64,000 bases of DNA, taken from positions 1 to 64,000 of the forward strand of contig JAYKXP010000206.1 of NCBI GenBank assembly GCA_037176845.1, given 5' to 3'. The notes beneath the pieces were generated by a model, which ran no database searches, was not told where the DNA came from, and was given only the letters and a program-made list of their open reading frames with translations. Each line of letters starts with the position of its first letter. Positions within the stretch are counted from its first letter, which is position 1. The stretch is from Paramarasmius palmivorus. Lineage: Eukaryota; Basidiomycota; Agaricomycetes; Agaricales; Marasmiaceae. Below, one piece after another: positions 13,722 to 24,943 of this stretch. Position numbers and translations under genes: made by a program.

Positions 13722-14762
13722 GCTGGTCACGGGAATTATAGGTCTTTGATTCCTCTCGGCTCGTTGAACAGCGATTCTGTTTTTTTTCCGTTCATTTCCT
13801 CGTCTATTAGTCTTTCTGCTTCTTCAGGCTTGCCTTACACCGTGTGTTTGGCTGTCTTTATTGGGGGTTCCCTGGATGATGGGGTATCGCCTAGAGGGCG
13901 AAGTCGCTTTTTTCCTTTCTGTCATTGTCCGTCGATGGGCGGGAGTGGTGTGTCGCGTTGGGGTTGAGGAGTTTCTTTCTTTTGTCTTTTAATATTCTGG
14001 GTGCCGTGTGGCAGAAGAGGTGATATAGCGGTATGATAGTTGCATGTTGTATGGTCTGTGATGATTGAATCTCCGTGTTTCTTGTTGTTCCCCTTGAATA
14101 GAATTCTTTGCAGTTTTACTATCTCTGTGCTTGCAGATGCGGACTGTCACGGTGATGCATGGGGAGATGGAGCACTGTGTTCGGTTGTCAGCAGTTTTTT
14201 CTTTTCTTTTCTCTTGTTGAGCGTTCTTTTCTGTTTTCGAGGGTTGCTGGAAGACTGTGAGCTGTTGGATGTAGATACGCGGCAGCTTGTGGGTCCCGTT
14301 GTAGTAGTGTGAGTTATTATGCCTTTGCATCACTGGGGGCTTCTTGATCCAGGATAAGTTTTTGGGCGCCTGTCGACGCCGTTAACGGGCGCCAATTTGA
14401 GGTTTTTTTTTGGTTTGGCCTTCAACTGAGATTCCGTCGTAGGTCTTGGATCTTGGAACAGCTAATAAGAGACAATTCCATGCGGTACGAAAGTCGTCGT
14501 TAACTAGTAGATGCCTGTAGCATGTACCTATATTCTGCCAGAGTGCATGTAGTACGGAACCCTGCACTGATCGAGGTCGGTCCATAGCAGGTTTATCAAT
14601 GTTATCAATCAATGTTATCGTTTGTAAGATCGTACCGGTGACGCTTGGGATCGGAAGCATTCGAAGCAAAGGAGGCCTTCGTTGTGATGACCATCGGTAT
14701 ATTGGTTTACATAGAGATGCATTGACAAGTTTCTATCTATTTACGGACGGAGACTCCAAGAT
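13722..14762. other. Intergenic stretch, T-rich, no supported gene
   Basis: This lies between the 3' ends of two converging genes. A minus-strand open stretch at 14382-14669 exists but has no recognisable motif or exon partner. T-runs are common, as in the introns of this block. Confidence 0.4.
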
Positions 14763-15955
14763 TTAACCCAGGAGGTTCGGCTCGTCTACAGCCATCCTTT
14801 TGATCCTGTCCTGTGTTTCTTTGGCCTCCTCGTCCTCGTGGCCTATTTTCCTTTTCAGGGAGGGCCTCGGAGCGTTTCGTCCGTTTCTTAATCGGCATGC
14901 CTGTTGGATTGAATGAGGTTAGCGGTCCTTCGCGGGAGGTATGGCCTTCTTACATCTGAAAAGGACCTATCGAGTTGCGTTATGGATCGCAGGACCAGTT
15001 TAGTGATGTAATGTTGCCTGCTGTCCTTCCCCTTTCCTGCATTGACTTCGACGAGGGATATGGTGAACTGTATCTCCGCGATGTCGCCCTTCTTGATGTG
15101 CGCTGGCTTGATTGCTTTGAATCTGTCCGTGATTTAGCACCGTTTAGCGCATCGGGGTCTGGACTCACTGTTGGCCGCCGTTCGCTGTCAATCGTTGAAA
15201 GTATTGGACTGCATTGTCGGAGGTATGGACTAAGGAATCCCCACGGAGTTGTTCGAGTATACCGTTGGGGTCTATATCGTTCGCAAAGCTTAGGTGGTCT
15301 TCTTCACTGGCCATCCGTTTGCTAGTAAAGTATCTGTTGGTAATTTCGAGAGCGGGGTAGCCCTGGACAAGGGCGGTTATTCTTGGCGGTGCATCGTCTC
15401 TGATGTTCAGTCGAAGGATGTTATCGACTCTCGCCAGTCCTTCGAGCGCATGGGAGAATGTGGCAGTGTTGAGACCGGTGAGGAGGACTCGCTGTCGCAG
15501 GTGTTTGGGGGATACTGATCTGTGGAATTGTGAGAGTGATTCCGGGTTAAGGGGCAGTACGAAGCTTACTTTCCGTATGGTCTGACGACGGGCGGCAGAT
15601 CGCACTGGGAAATGATGCCTTGGATTGTGAATACCGCTTCGTCTCCGATCTCTAGATCGTTCGAGGCATTCGTGAGATGCCACGCCTGTCCGCTGGCAGT
15701 TCGAGTGCTGTATATCTGGATCTCGCTTTCAGGGAAGGCCTGGTAGTGGGATGAGCATCAGTTTTCGATGGTCGTTTCTCGGTGCGTAGGCTTACCTGTG
15801 AGTAGGATGCCAGAGGATGGGAGAGGTACCCTGAGGTTGTCCTGGTGACCGCCAATTCTTCGAGTTTGTTAGCTGTGTCATGGGGTGAGACAAGTTTAGA
15901 TGCAACTGCAGGTCAACTTACCCGCATCCTGGTATGCATATGTTTCTCCGAGCAT
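14763..15955 (-). CDS. OB-fold-like / RPA-like hypothetical protein
   Basis: Exons join from ATG 15955 (MLGETYAYQDA) through ELAVTRTTSGYLSHPL, an exon with FPESEIQIYSTRTASGQAWH and DEAVFTIQGIISQC, and a long exon (LLTGLNTATFSHALEGL, YPALEITNRYFTS, DPNGILEQLRG, VHTSDNAVQYFQRL). One splice that I could not phase cleanly follows. The next part is IKKGDIAEIQFTISLVEV with ITKLVLRSITQLDRSFS, then a basic/acidic tail ending at 14763. Alternating strands with 'GDxxEIQFTI' and 'LVLRSITxLD' suggest an OB-fold or single-strand-binding-like protein. That is an inference from appearance. The gene faces the plus-strand gene at 16461 across a shared promoter region. Confidence 0.45.
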
Positions 15956-16401
15956 CCTCGAGTTCGTGGAGACCTCATTCCGGGTACGTTCGTTCAAGGT
16001 ATTTATTGAGGTGGTTGAGTTGTAAGCTAGGCCTGTTCGGTTCTGTCCTGCTGTCGATATTGGGTTTGGCTGGGTCTGTTGAACATGGTGTCTTCCTTCG
16101 TCGGCTCCTTTTCATGTTTTTTCGGATTTCTTTCCTTTCGCTTTGAATGGTCGCCGAGACTCTTGTCCGCTGATGTCGGAAACGACAGACGCCGTTGTTG
16201 TGCGCTATTTGCGTGCGAATAGGGCATCTAACACGAGGCGAACACGAGGCGAGGAATACTTGCTTCTCCCCCTGACATCCACCTTTGCTTTTCTTTTCTT
16301 CCTTGACATTCATCTCTGCTTTTCTTTCTTGACGTCCATGTGTTCGATTCGGTTTCACTTGTTGGTTTTTTGTTCGACACAATATTCCATGGACGCTCTG
16401 G

Positions 16402-16408
16402 TTTAAAA
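16402..16408 (+). promoter_or_regulatory. TATA-like box upstream of the Ser-rich gene
   Basis: TTTAAAA lies 59 bases before the ATG at 16461, in the 505-bp gap between two divergent genes. Motif and position only. Confidence 0.3.
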
Positions 16409-16460
16409 GGGGGTCGGTTCCTCTGCTTGTTTCCCGTGCTCTTGCAAGGTCGAGCGAGAG

Positions 16461-19400
16461 ATGGTTTCCTCTAAGAAGTCTTTGTATGTTGCTGCTTTGG
16501 TGTTCAGTTGGGCTATACTAAACTGGTGTTTTTTTTTCTAGACGCAGTTCTCCCAAGAAGAGCTCTGTTACTGGTCGTGCTGCGACCAATGGTGTATCGG
16601 GTGTCACTGACGGGAACGGTCGTGTAGGTTGTGGTGTCGAGTACGTGTTCTCTATTGCCGAGGAGGAATTCATGTTTTGACCTTGCTTCGACGTCGTCAA
16701 GGAGTGGCAATGGTAACGTGGTTGAATCCGGGTACGTGTCTGGACGGTCTCTTTCTTCGGTGGACGGGGATGTTGAGCGTATTCCGTCGTTTAGTGCCAG
16801 GAAGAAGAAGAAGAAGATCGAGTGCGCCCTCTGCCTCGTTCCGTCCTAATTTGTGGCTGACCACTCGCATTGCTCTCTGCTTTTCTGGCCCTTATTTTTA
16901 TCTTCGTTATTGGTTCGGCTCGGTGTTGCGGTTCCCTGTGTTGACTCGTGTAGTACGCCGGTTATCATCGCGTCTTCGGGGTCTGACTCGGACTCCTCTG
17001 TCGTAGCTGTTAGGTGTGTTCTTTCGTTCTTCGTGCTGTCGGTTCTTTTTGTGATCGAGACTTATTTAGGTTTGCCGGGGGCAGTTCTGAGCCTACCCAG
17101 GGACAATCAAGGGCTGCTGTCTCCGAGGACGTGTTTGGTGGAGATGCTAGTCGTCTCCCTGCTGGTCAAGACAACGAGGGTGTCAGGTTAGCGTTCGGTG
17201 GTACTTTCTTTTTCATATGTGAAGATTGAGGCGATGGCAGGTCGGGCAAGGGCGTCGATGTTCAACGGAAGGTTGGATCAGGAACCGTGTAAGTTCGTTG
17301 TTACATTTGGCTTGTGATGGTTGTTTAATGCGTCGGGTCTCTGATAGCAGGTCCAGTGGTAGAGCGTACGTCGACTACTTCTATATGTCTTCTTTGTTTT
17401 GTTGATTCTGATTGTGGGATCGTATTCAGCCGGAAGCCGTCGGCAAAGCTCGTCCAGGCGGACAACAGTGGAGCTGGGCAATTGGCTGGGTGTGTGTTCA
17501 CGTTCTCGGTGTGCTAGTGTTAACCAGGTGTTTCCTCTCGTTTTCGGTCCCCTCTTGGATTGGTTCGTTGCCGTGCTGGCTGTTTTTTTGTGGCTTTCGA
17601 TGTCACCAGGTCTGATTCTGGCGTTGGCGATGTTCCTGGTGTCGTATCTGACAGGTGTGTGTTTGTATGTAGCTTCCTTGTCCATTGGGCTTACCGTTGC
17701 TGTCCAGGTCGTCTTCGAGTCGGAAACGTAGACGCACGGATCAGAATGAGTCTGTTGTCGAGGCGGGTGCTGACAGAGGGCTTGCTCGTCTTTCCCGCAT
17801 TGATAAGACTCGGTCACCGTACGTGTCGTGTTGTTCGTGGCTGTAATGACTTGCTCACTGCATGTTTTAGTCTCCTGGAGTTGGACTTTAAGTGAGTTCT
17901 TATGTTTGGTGACCTTGATCTTCTGTGGTGTTGATTCATCCATGCCTGTAGGTCGGTGTCCGAGACGGATGACGACCTTCCCTCTCCCACCACGGCTATG
18001 TCAGCTGGCTCTACTCTTTCTAGGTGAGCACATGACTGAGATTGGTTCTGACTGTTGTTGACTTTCGTTGTCCGAGCAAGTGGCATGTCCCCTAGATCGT
18101 CGAATGGCGTATCTGAGGATAATGACCATGGCGACCCGCGAGACACTGACTGTTCCGATGTCGGGTGAGTGTCGTTTTATAGTTTTTTTCCGTCCTTTTC
18201 CTTTCGGGCGGCCCCCTTCCCCACTTTGCGTGTGTCGGCTTTGGCCCATAGGCTCTTTTTTCTGCTTCTGTCTTTGGTTGTTGATCGCGTACTTTTTCGG
18301 AAGGGAATCCCTTGCTGGAGATAGGTGCGATGTGGACGATAGTCAGTCACCACAGTCGCTTGCTCGTAAGGACGAGGTAGACGTTAGTTGGTGAGTTGTA
18401 GTCCAGTGTTCTCTCCTATATCGTCTGTTGAGTCTATCTGGCGCGTGGCAGCGCCAGCGGGGTTTTCATAGGTACTGTGGCTTTGTCTGATGAGGATAGC
18501 GACATGGATTTTGGGGAGTTGGCCGATGACGAGGCTTCTGGGGAGCCATCCTCGTTACTTGATCAGGACCGAATTCATCCGGACCTGCAGGAGATCTATT
18601 CTAGTCTGGATTGGCTGGATGGGTACGTGGTTTTTTCTTCCAGATCGGAGTAGAGAACGGATGGGCCGTATCTCCGATCGCTCGTGTCACCTTTATTGAT
18701 GGCCTGTAGTTTGAGAAGGTCGAGGTTCACCGGATATTCCATGGGCGACACTTCATACGATGACTTTGTTCCTGTCTCTTACGGGACTCTCCTCGACAGT
18801 TTGTCTCCCCGAGTTCGAAGGTCGGTGGGCGTTGTTCTATATCTTTTCTGCGCGTTAATGGGCGTTTTGCAGCAAGTTGGTTCGTTCGATGGCTTTTGTT
18901 CAGTACAAGGAGATCAAGAACGTTGTTAGAGTTCCCCTGGCGCCCTTTGTTCGCTCTTGGGATTGTGTGAAGGTCCCTCGCTGTGAGGGGAGTCGATTCG
19001 CCGTTTTTGTGCTCACTGGTGTTTCACTCCGGAGTTACCTTTCTCAAGGTCGTGAGGTTGGGCAGTCGTATGTCAAGCAGCTTCACGTTAGGCCGTTAGA
19101 AAACGACTGGGACGTTTTTCAGTGTAACGTTGGGTCCTATTTTAACGACTCGCAGCTGCATGCTCCTGGCCGTCGCAGTGCGTTGATTTTCCAGACTAAG
19201 CGCCAGGGCTGGACCCCTCGCCGTGGGTTTTACTCTTTTATCGACCTCTTCTTCTCTCTGATCTGATGGTTTTTCTCAGAATTCGATCGAGATGCTGATA
19301 GACTTGCTTCCACTCCGTATTCGTCCCCTGCCAAAGGAAACGCGGTCCCGGTTGGTGATACAGGCGGAGAAAGTTCTAGGGCCGATGCGAGTGCAAACGT

Positions 19401-19735
19401 GTTGGCTGGAGGGGCGCCGCCATATCGGATGTTTGATGATGGAGGTCAGTCTCTTGAACTGCCGGATCTTCTCGTCTGCTGACTTGTTGTGTCTTCGTGG
19501 TTTAGTTCCTCTCTACGACGGACGTACTCGTCCAGGTACAAAGGGTTTTAGGTTTCAACCTTCTGACTGGGATAGTTATGATCGACTACCCGTATATCCT
19601 TTTCCCGAGGTGGAGGACGATTCTTTGGTCTCCGTGGCGTTTACCCTTACCGGGTTCAAGGGTACCAATAATGCGCATCATACCGTCCATTTTAATGCGT
19701 TGTTTGCTATCGTACTTGGCAGGATAGAGGGTTAG
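16461..19735 (+). CDS. Large Ser/Arg-rich protein with a conserved-looking C-terminal domain (unknown)
   Basis: The gene starts MVSSKKS and continues through many very short exons rich in Ser, Arg, Lys and Asp, probably disordered (16461-18700). It ends in a folded-looking domain: DTSYDDFVPVSYGTLLDS, then MAFVQYKEIKNVVRVPLAPF, FAVFVLTGVSLRSYLS and WDVFQCNVGSYFNDSQ, an exon with DADRLASTPYSSPAKG and GGAPPYRMFDDG, and a last exon with GFRFQPSDWDSYDRLPVYPF, ending FALFAI-like at 19735. The last exons join in phase with GT-AG introns. The N-terminal exon chain is uncertain. No family is recognised. Its 3' end faces that of the MYND gene. Confidence 0.4.
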
Positions 19736-20152
19736 AAGAATTGAATATCGGTAGTATCGTTTGTCGCGCGAGTTGTTTTTGTTTTCATACGTTCATTTGT
19801 ATACTCTGAGTATTTATTCTTCTGATTTGTGGTCGGTTTCGTTGTAATTCTTAACTCGTGTTCGATTTATTTATTTATTTTTTTTTTTTTTCCTTTTTGT
19901 CGGATTTCAGGTCGGTCAAGGACGAATGGGCGTCGTTTAGACGTTGATGTCTGGATGCCTGGCGTTCTTGTTTGTGGTCTTTGGTCTGTTAGATCATGGT
20001 TGACTATTCTGACTTCCTCCTATGTGAGAGGTGTGCAGACTTTACTTCATGCTTGGGCCTGGATCTGAGTTTTTGGATATTTCGTTTGATAGGTTCGTTG
20101 TTATAGGGCCCATGAGTAGGGTGTATCTGTTTCGATATGTATCAAACCCTCA

Positions 20153-21107
20153 TTACATCCGATTTCTCATAATACATGATCGAAGAATACTTAAATACGA
20201 TTGAGCAAGAGTCTCGGGCGGAAGACTTTGTAGGACGCCGAAACACGATATAGGGACGGTTTCGCGTCCAAACTCGTGTATACTTCGCGGGGCTTCTTGA
20301 GCTGTTACTCTTGATTTTGAGGGTGGTACTAGAGTCTGAGTAGTGTTTATGTTATCGTCAATTGGGGCCTCAAACTTATTTACAAACTTTGATATGTGTT
20401 CTAGGAGATACACTCTAGCAAACTGTACTACACTAGTGGCCACATCTTCGCCGCCGTGGCTAGGGTTACGTCGTTGTGAGATATGATATGTATCATTACG
20501 GCTATGGCTCCTTTGCACTCAGCATGGCTTCGGCGAATGTCTACCATGGCTTGAATAGATTTGGTGTCGAACGTTGCAGGTCGGCAAACGATGGAGTCGA
20601 ATATCGGTGTTATTGCCTTGGAGCTTGCCCGGCCGACACCGGGATTGTATCGTACAGCAAGTAGAAACGCATGGCGACACAAAAATGCACCCGCGTTCCC
20701 ATCTGTCTTGGCTAGTTCCTTGTCGAGGGCAGCGGCTATGTGTTGGCGGAGCAATACGTCGTGTATAGCGAGATACTTCCTCAAAGCCAAGGTGATATCC
20801 GATTCAGGTGGGGAGCACTGGGATTCATGGGTTTCTCTGTCCTTCTTCTGACACGATCTGGACTGTACTAGGTGAGTGAAGAGGATTGAACGGCGACGGG
20901 GTAAGACCTACGCAATATATGGTTATATAGCACTTGGAACAGTGCTTTGTCTTGTTCGGAGTAAAAAGAGAATCGCATCCGTTGCATATGACAGGATATT
21001 TGGCGCTTTTGTTGATATTGTCGCGGGATGAATCTGTATTCTGTTGACCCAATCAGTACAAGACGTTATGGGGCAGTCGGGATATTCTGTTTGCGTACCC
21101 TGTTCAT
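20153..21107 (-). CDS. MYND-type zinc-finger protein
   Basis: Four exons (21107-21099, 21040-20912, 20862-20470, 20422-20153) join in phase through GT-AG introns. The MYND finger is complete across exons 2 and 3: CNGCDSLF, KHCSKCYITIYC, then SRSCQKKDRETHESQC. This gives the C-x2-C, C-x2-C, Y-C-x3-C-Q, H-x3-C ligand pattern. MYND fingers bind two zinc ions and usually mediate protein-protein contacts. The C-terminal 210 residues are helical (YLAIHDVLLRQHI, FARVYLLEHISKFVNKF), with no second recognised domain and no SET motif. The start at 21107 was chosen because its three-codon exon splices in frame to the finger. MYND proteins of this size are numerous in Agaricomycetes. The specific role is unknown. 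Confidence 0.7.
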
Positions 21108-21638
21108 CGAAACGAGTCTTCTGGGGTCGAAGGAGAGTTGATAGAGGATAGAGAGTAGAGGCGTGGTCTGTTTAAGCCATTCTTTCCCTGTCTCTTTGTC
21201 GTACCTGTATTTCGCTTGTATCTATTCTGGACCGAAAAGTGTCGATTTGGCTTCTCGTATCTGGAGCGTCTTGCATTGTTTTCGGGGGTCGCTGTCGAAT
21301 AAGAGATGGCTAGGTTGAACTCAGTGTCAGGAAAACCTTGGTTGTCGTGGGAAATTTCATACGGTGACGTTTTACATCCTAATTTCGCTTCTTCATTGCT
21401 TCTGCTCACACCCTGTTAGCGGGAAGGACCGTGTTTGGTAGTTGCTCATGCGTTTGAGTGACACGGTCTGGTGTTGAAGTGGTGTTGTATCGTCTTCGAT
21501 TAGGAGGTGAGTGGTCCGGATGCTGTTCGTTGTTCAGTTAGGCTACTCATCGGTTACGGTGCAGGCCATATAAGGCTGCTTCTGCGATTCCTGCATGTTG
21601 TCTCAGCTTTCGTGTTCATTCATGAATCAGTCGCTCTG

Positions 21639-23578
21639 ATGGAACCTGACTCTCTTTCTTCTCTGTGAGTAGCCTCTTCCTCTTAGTTGACCGGTTCTGC
21701 TGATGCTAGACAGGCCCTATCCAGCCCAGGCACCCCTTTTCGACTCCTTGGGACCAGATGACCTTATGCGCGTGAAGAGGGTATCGTGGGCTCTCCGCTG
21801 TGAAGTAGAACGTTATGAGAAAGCAGCATTTGGCATCAACGTTCTCTACGGGCCGTTCTTCGAGTCGAACGGTGATATCGAGCGGTTCAGGATTGTGCAA
21901 GGGAAGTATGGCGCGCTGGTATCCGGGTCGGCGTTGGTTCGCGTGTTGTCCCGTGAAAGGTTTGATCCGTCTGATCTCGACGTATTCGTCAACAAGGATG
22001 GTATATTGGAAGTTGGAAAGCTCCTGGTTACCCTTGGATATTCTTTTCTTCCGTTGGCCACTGTCCAGGAAGGGAGCAGGAAGACCTCAGTCGAACAATC
22101 GTCGGACTTCGTCCTTGCTGTCGAAGCCGAGTTCAGTACCAAAGCACCTAATACCGGAACGGTCGCAGAGAGGTACGACGAATCTGCTGTGGCTGGCGTG
22201 TTCAATTTCTTGAACAAGCGTGGCAAGCAAATACAGCTGGTGGCCACGAGAGGCGAACCCATCGAGGCGATATTGGGATTTTATTCTAGTATGTTGAAAG
22301 CTCTTTTTATCTTGTGGTTGTTGAGTTAATGTCTATTTCAGCCTTGGTTATGAACGTTGCCACTGCCACCCAAGTAGTGTGTATGTATCCGATAACGTCT
22401 TTCGTTCGTCGTTGGGCGTTGTATTTGAGACCTTATACTTGGAGCGTGATTCGAGCGAGAATCAAGTACGAGATTAGGGGTTGGAAGTCGATGGATTTGG
22501 TCACAGCTGACGAGGCTGCAGATGTTGAGAATGAGTTGTCCGTGAAGACTCGGTGGTTTGGGGACAAGCACTGTTGGGTGATCAATCTTCCTCCGTTACA
22601 AACGCCTTTGCAGTTCGACGCCTACAGGTCGTTGCGCGTTACTTCATGGAGCCTGAGGTACTCAGCTGTGGCTGGTGCCAGGATAGTCATGAATTCCATG
22701 CATCTTCCTTCGCTCAGCGACACTTACGTCGTTACATGGGAAGCCGAAAGGGCGGTTTGGCATCACCCTTGTTTTCGCTCGCTGGATCCCTGCTATACGG
22801 AGGATGTGGTTCGTATTGTAGTTCCCGATGAAGGTGCTGCTAGCTCGCAGGACGTTGATGATCACGAGGAAGACGAGGATACGGATGAAAGTAGCGACGG
22901 TTCTTGTGACACGGAGACCTCGTATGTATCTGTTCGGTTCTTTTTAAATCTCTTCTTACGTTCGTTTCGACAGTGAATCGTCCTGTAGTGAAAGCGTTCG
23001 GGCCGGCTTCACTAAATGGAAATACACTTCTGGAGTAGGAGGTTGTCTGCATGGGTAAGGTTATTTTTCTGCTGCTGTTGGATGTCTCATAGGCTCCTTC
23101 ATTTGACAGTGATCTGGCTGGTACCACGACTTATGACCAGGCTGTAGAGGACTTCCTAAGTGGCTTGTATCCCTTGATATATGAAGTGGAGAAGGTTGAT
23201 CCGGTATTGTCGGTTATGAAGCAGGCCTTTCAGGGTATACCCAAGAAGCATCCTGTGTCCGAGAGAGATGTCGTGCTACCTGTGGCGCATATCGTTACTA
23301 TCGTTCAGGATTGCATGCATGCAGTAGCGTGCGTTTGCTCTTGTGACGAGATCAAGGTGCGGTGTTGAAGTCCTTGCCTTGGGTTCACCATACTCATCGT
23401 ATATACATAGCTCACTTTGGATTTTACTGCGAAGCCCGGTGATGAGGCTGTGTGGACTACTTGCAGGATAATGGTGCCCGCGGCGAGCTTAGCCGAGGTG
23501 AAGGAAGAAGTAGAGGTATGGCATGCAGATGACTTTAGGTATGCCAGGTTGAGTTTGTTCGTGGAATCATGGGTGTAG
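21639..23578 (+). CDS. Family F protein, copy 1: nucleotidyltransferase-fold-like
   Basis: The start MEPDSLSSL at 21639 joins across an intron (21665-21713) to PYPAQAPLFDSLG. The N-terminal part contains LVSGSALVRVLS followed by FDPSDLDVFV. This fits the hG[GS]-x(9-15)-DhDh signature of the Pol-beta nucleotidyltransferase superfamily (DLD at 21973-21981). A second conserved block, VFNFLNKRGKQIQLV and GEPIEAILGFYS, is split by an intron at 22289-22341 from LVMNVATATQVVCMYP. Later blocks are ELSVKTRWFGDKHCWVI, YVVTWEAERAVW, an acidic Asp/Glu/Ser stretch, and a C-terminal domain (AVEDFLSGLYPLIYEVE, VWTTCRIMVPA) ending at 23578. Two more copies occur at 40153-56669 and 57578-59240 with matching intron positions. 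The substrate is unknown. The catalytic motif looks intact. Confidence 0.65.
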
Positions 23579-23796
23579 AATACGGACGATCACTGTGTTG
23601 CTCGCTTCTGTTTTCTTTTTTTGATTTTGATTTTTTTTTTTTCGACTGCTCGGTCGGGTGAACTTGTCCGATTTCGGTGTAGTTCGCTTTGAGCCAAAAC
23701 CTCGGCCCCGGCCCGACAGATTGTGTGAAATCCCACGTGACATCGAAGCAGGACCTGCTTTTCTTCCCCGTCTGTTTTGTCTTCGACCACTCCTCT

Positions 23797-24834
23797 ATGG
23801 ATGCAGTATCCTTTCTAGCGGATGATGCCGATTCGGTAGGATAGCTCCTCTTCTCGTTTGATTGGTGTCTGTTCCCTTTGTTAACTGCGTTCCTTTAGGG
23901 CAATAGTTCGGATATAAAACGTGTTCTTAGTTTTCTGCTCAATTGCATTGGGGAAGGTGCACAGTCCGGTGGAGTAGGGTTCGCTGCGGTTCGAGATTTG
24001 CACGCCTATTATCAAAGGCAATTGCTGGGTGAGTCTGGTGTATCATCGCTGCTTGGAGTCTGCTTACATCTTCCTTCAGCCAGGGACGAAGCTATAAGAA
24101 ACCTCAGTGATATCCTCGCGAAGATCGATGCATCGACTGCTCGTAGGCCTAGGTTGTCTGGGTCTCGGTAAGTGGCCCTGTTTTTCTAACGTGTTTCTGA
24201 CACCATAATCTTTCAGACTGTACCTGGAAAACGTGTTTGCTTCGTTAGCCCCGGAATGCCATGCGTTTCCGTACTCGTTTGGAGATGAAGGTACGATGCT
24301 GGTATCTGATGTGTGTTCAAACGGTGACCGATTCCTAGACTGGGAAAGTGCATTGGATGCTGGTACACAACTGACACTAAGCCTTCTGACTGTCGTGAGC
24401 GGGATGCGGATATTGAATTCTGAAGCTTTTCCTGGGAGGAATACCGGGACAGTGGAGTACAAATGTGTGTGTTCGGTTGTGTGCGGTTTAGACGGAGACG
24501 GAATTCTTTCTGGTCCCGGTGAGTCTTCGTGCCTTTGAGTCTTGATCGGTTCACTGACAGTAAATTAGTTTTTCGGTTCTCCTTGTCGTTCGTATTCCGA
24601 AATGTCCCTTGCAGTCTCCCGTCGGAAATGTCGAGTCTGGAGCGAATGGTCGATTATGTTCCCTTAGACGTGGGTGTGTTGGATCGGAACTTGGTTTCTG
24701 GAATGGGATCATATGCGGTTACCACGAGGATTTCGATAACGTTGCTTCCGCCGTTCATTCAGAAGCTTGGGCAGGTTTTTCGAGAAGCTAGTGGATTGGC
24801 TGGAAGATTGGCTTCTGACAGGCCGGTTGTTTGA
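23797..24834 (+). CDS. Hypothetical protein (unknown)
   Basis: Exons read MDAVSFLADDADS, DIKRVLSFLLNCIG with FAAVRDLHAYYQRQL, RDEAIRNLSDILAKIDAST, and a long exon LYLENVFASLAPECHAF through LTLSLLTVVSGMRILNSE to GLDGDGILSGP. A final exon with SLERMVDYVPLDVGVLDRN and TLLPPFIQKLGQVFREA stops at 24834. Junctions are GT-AG and in phase if the last acceptor is placed near 24570. The protein is about 290 residues with a helical N-terminus. I do not recognise it. The next gene starts 110 bases downstream on the same strand, so the two could also be one transcript. Confidence 0.4.
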
Positions 24835-24943
24835 AGTGTACCTTACGTTTGCTATGCGTTTCCTTTTTCTCGTCGTTGGTTTATGTAATATAGATTGTTC
24901 TTTCCTTCTCTTTCTTCGCCGTCGTCCCCTTTTTGCTTTGAAT

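Noticed and set aside
17278..17943. Minus-strand open frame of 221 codons
   Set aside because: It lies opposite the intron-dense Ser-rich plus-strand gene, has a low-complexity composition (Thr, Lys, Gln), and shows no domain or splice partners. It is best explained as antisense of T-rich introns.
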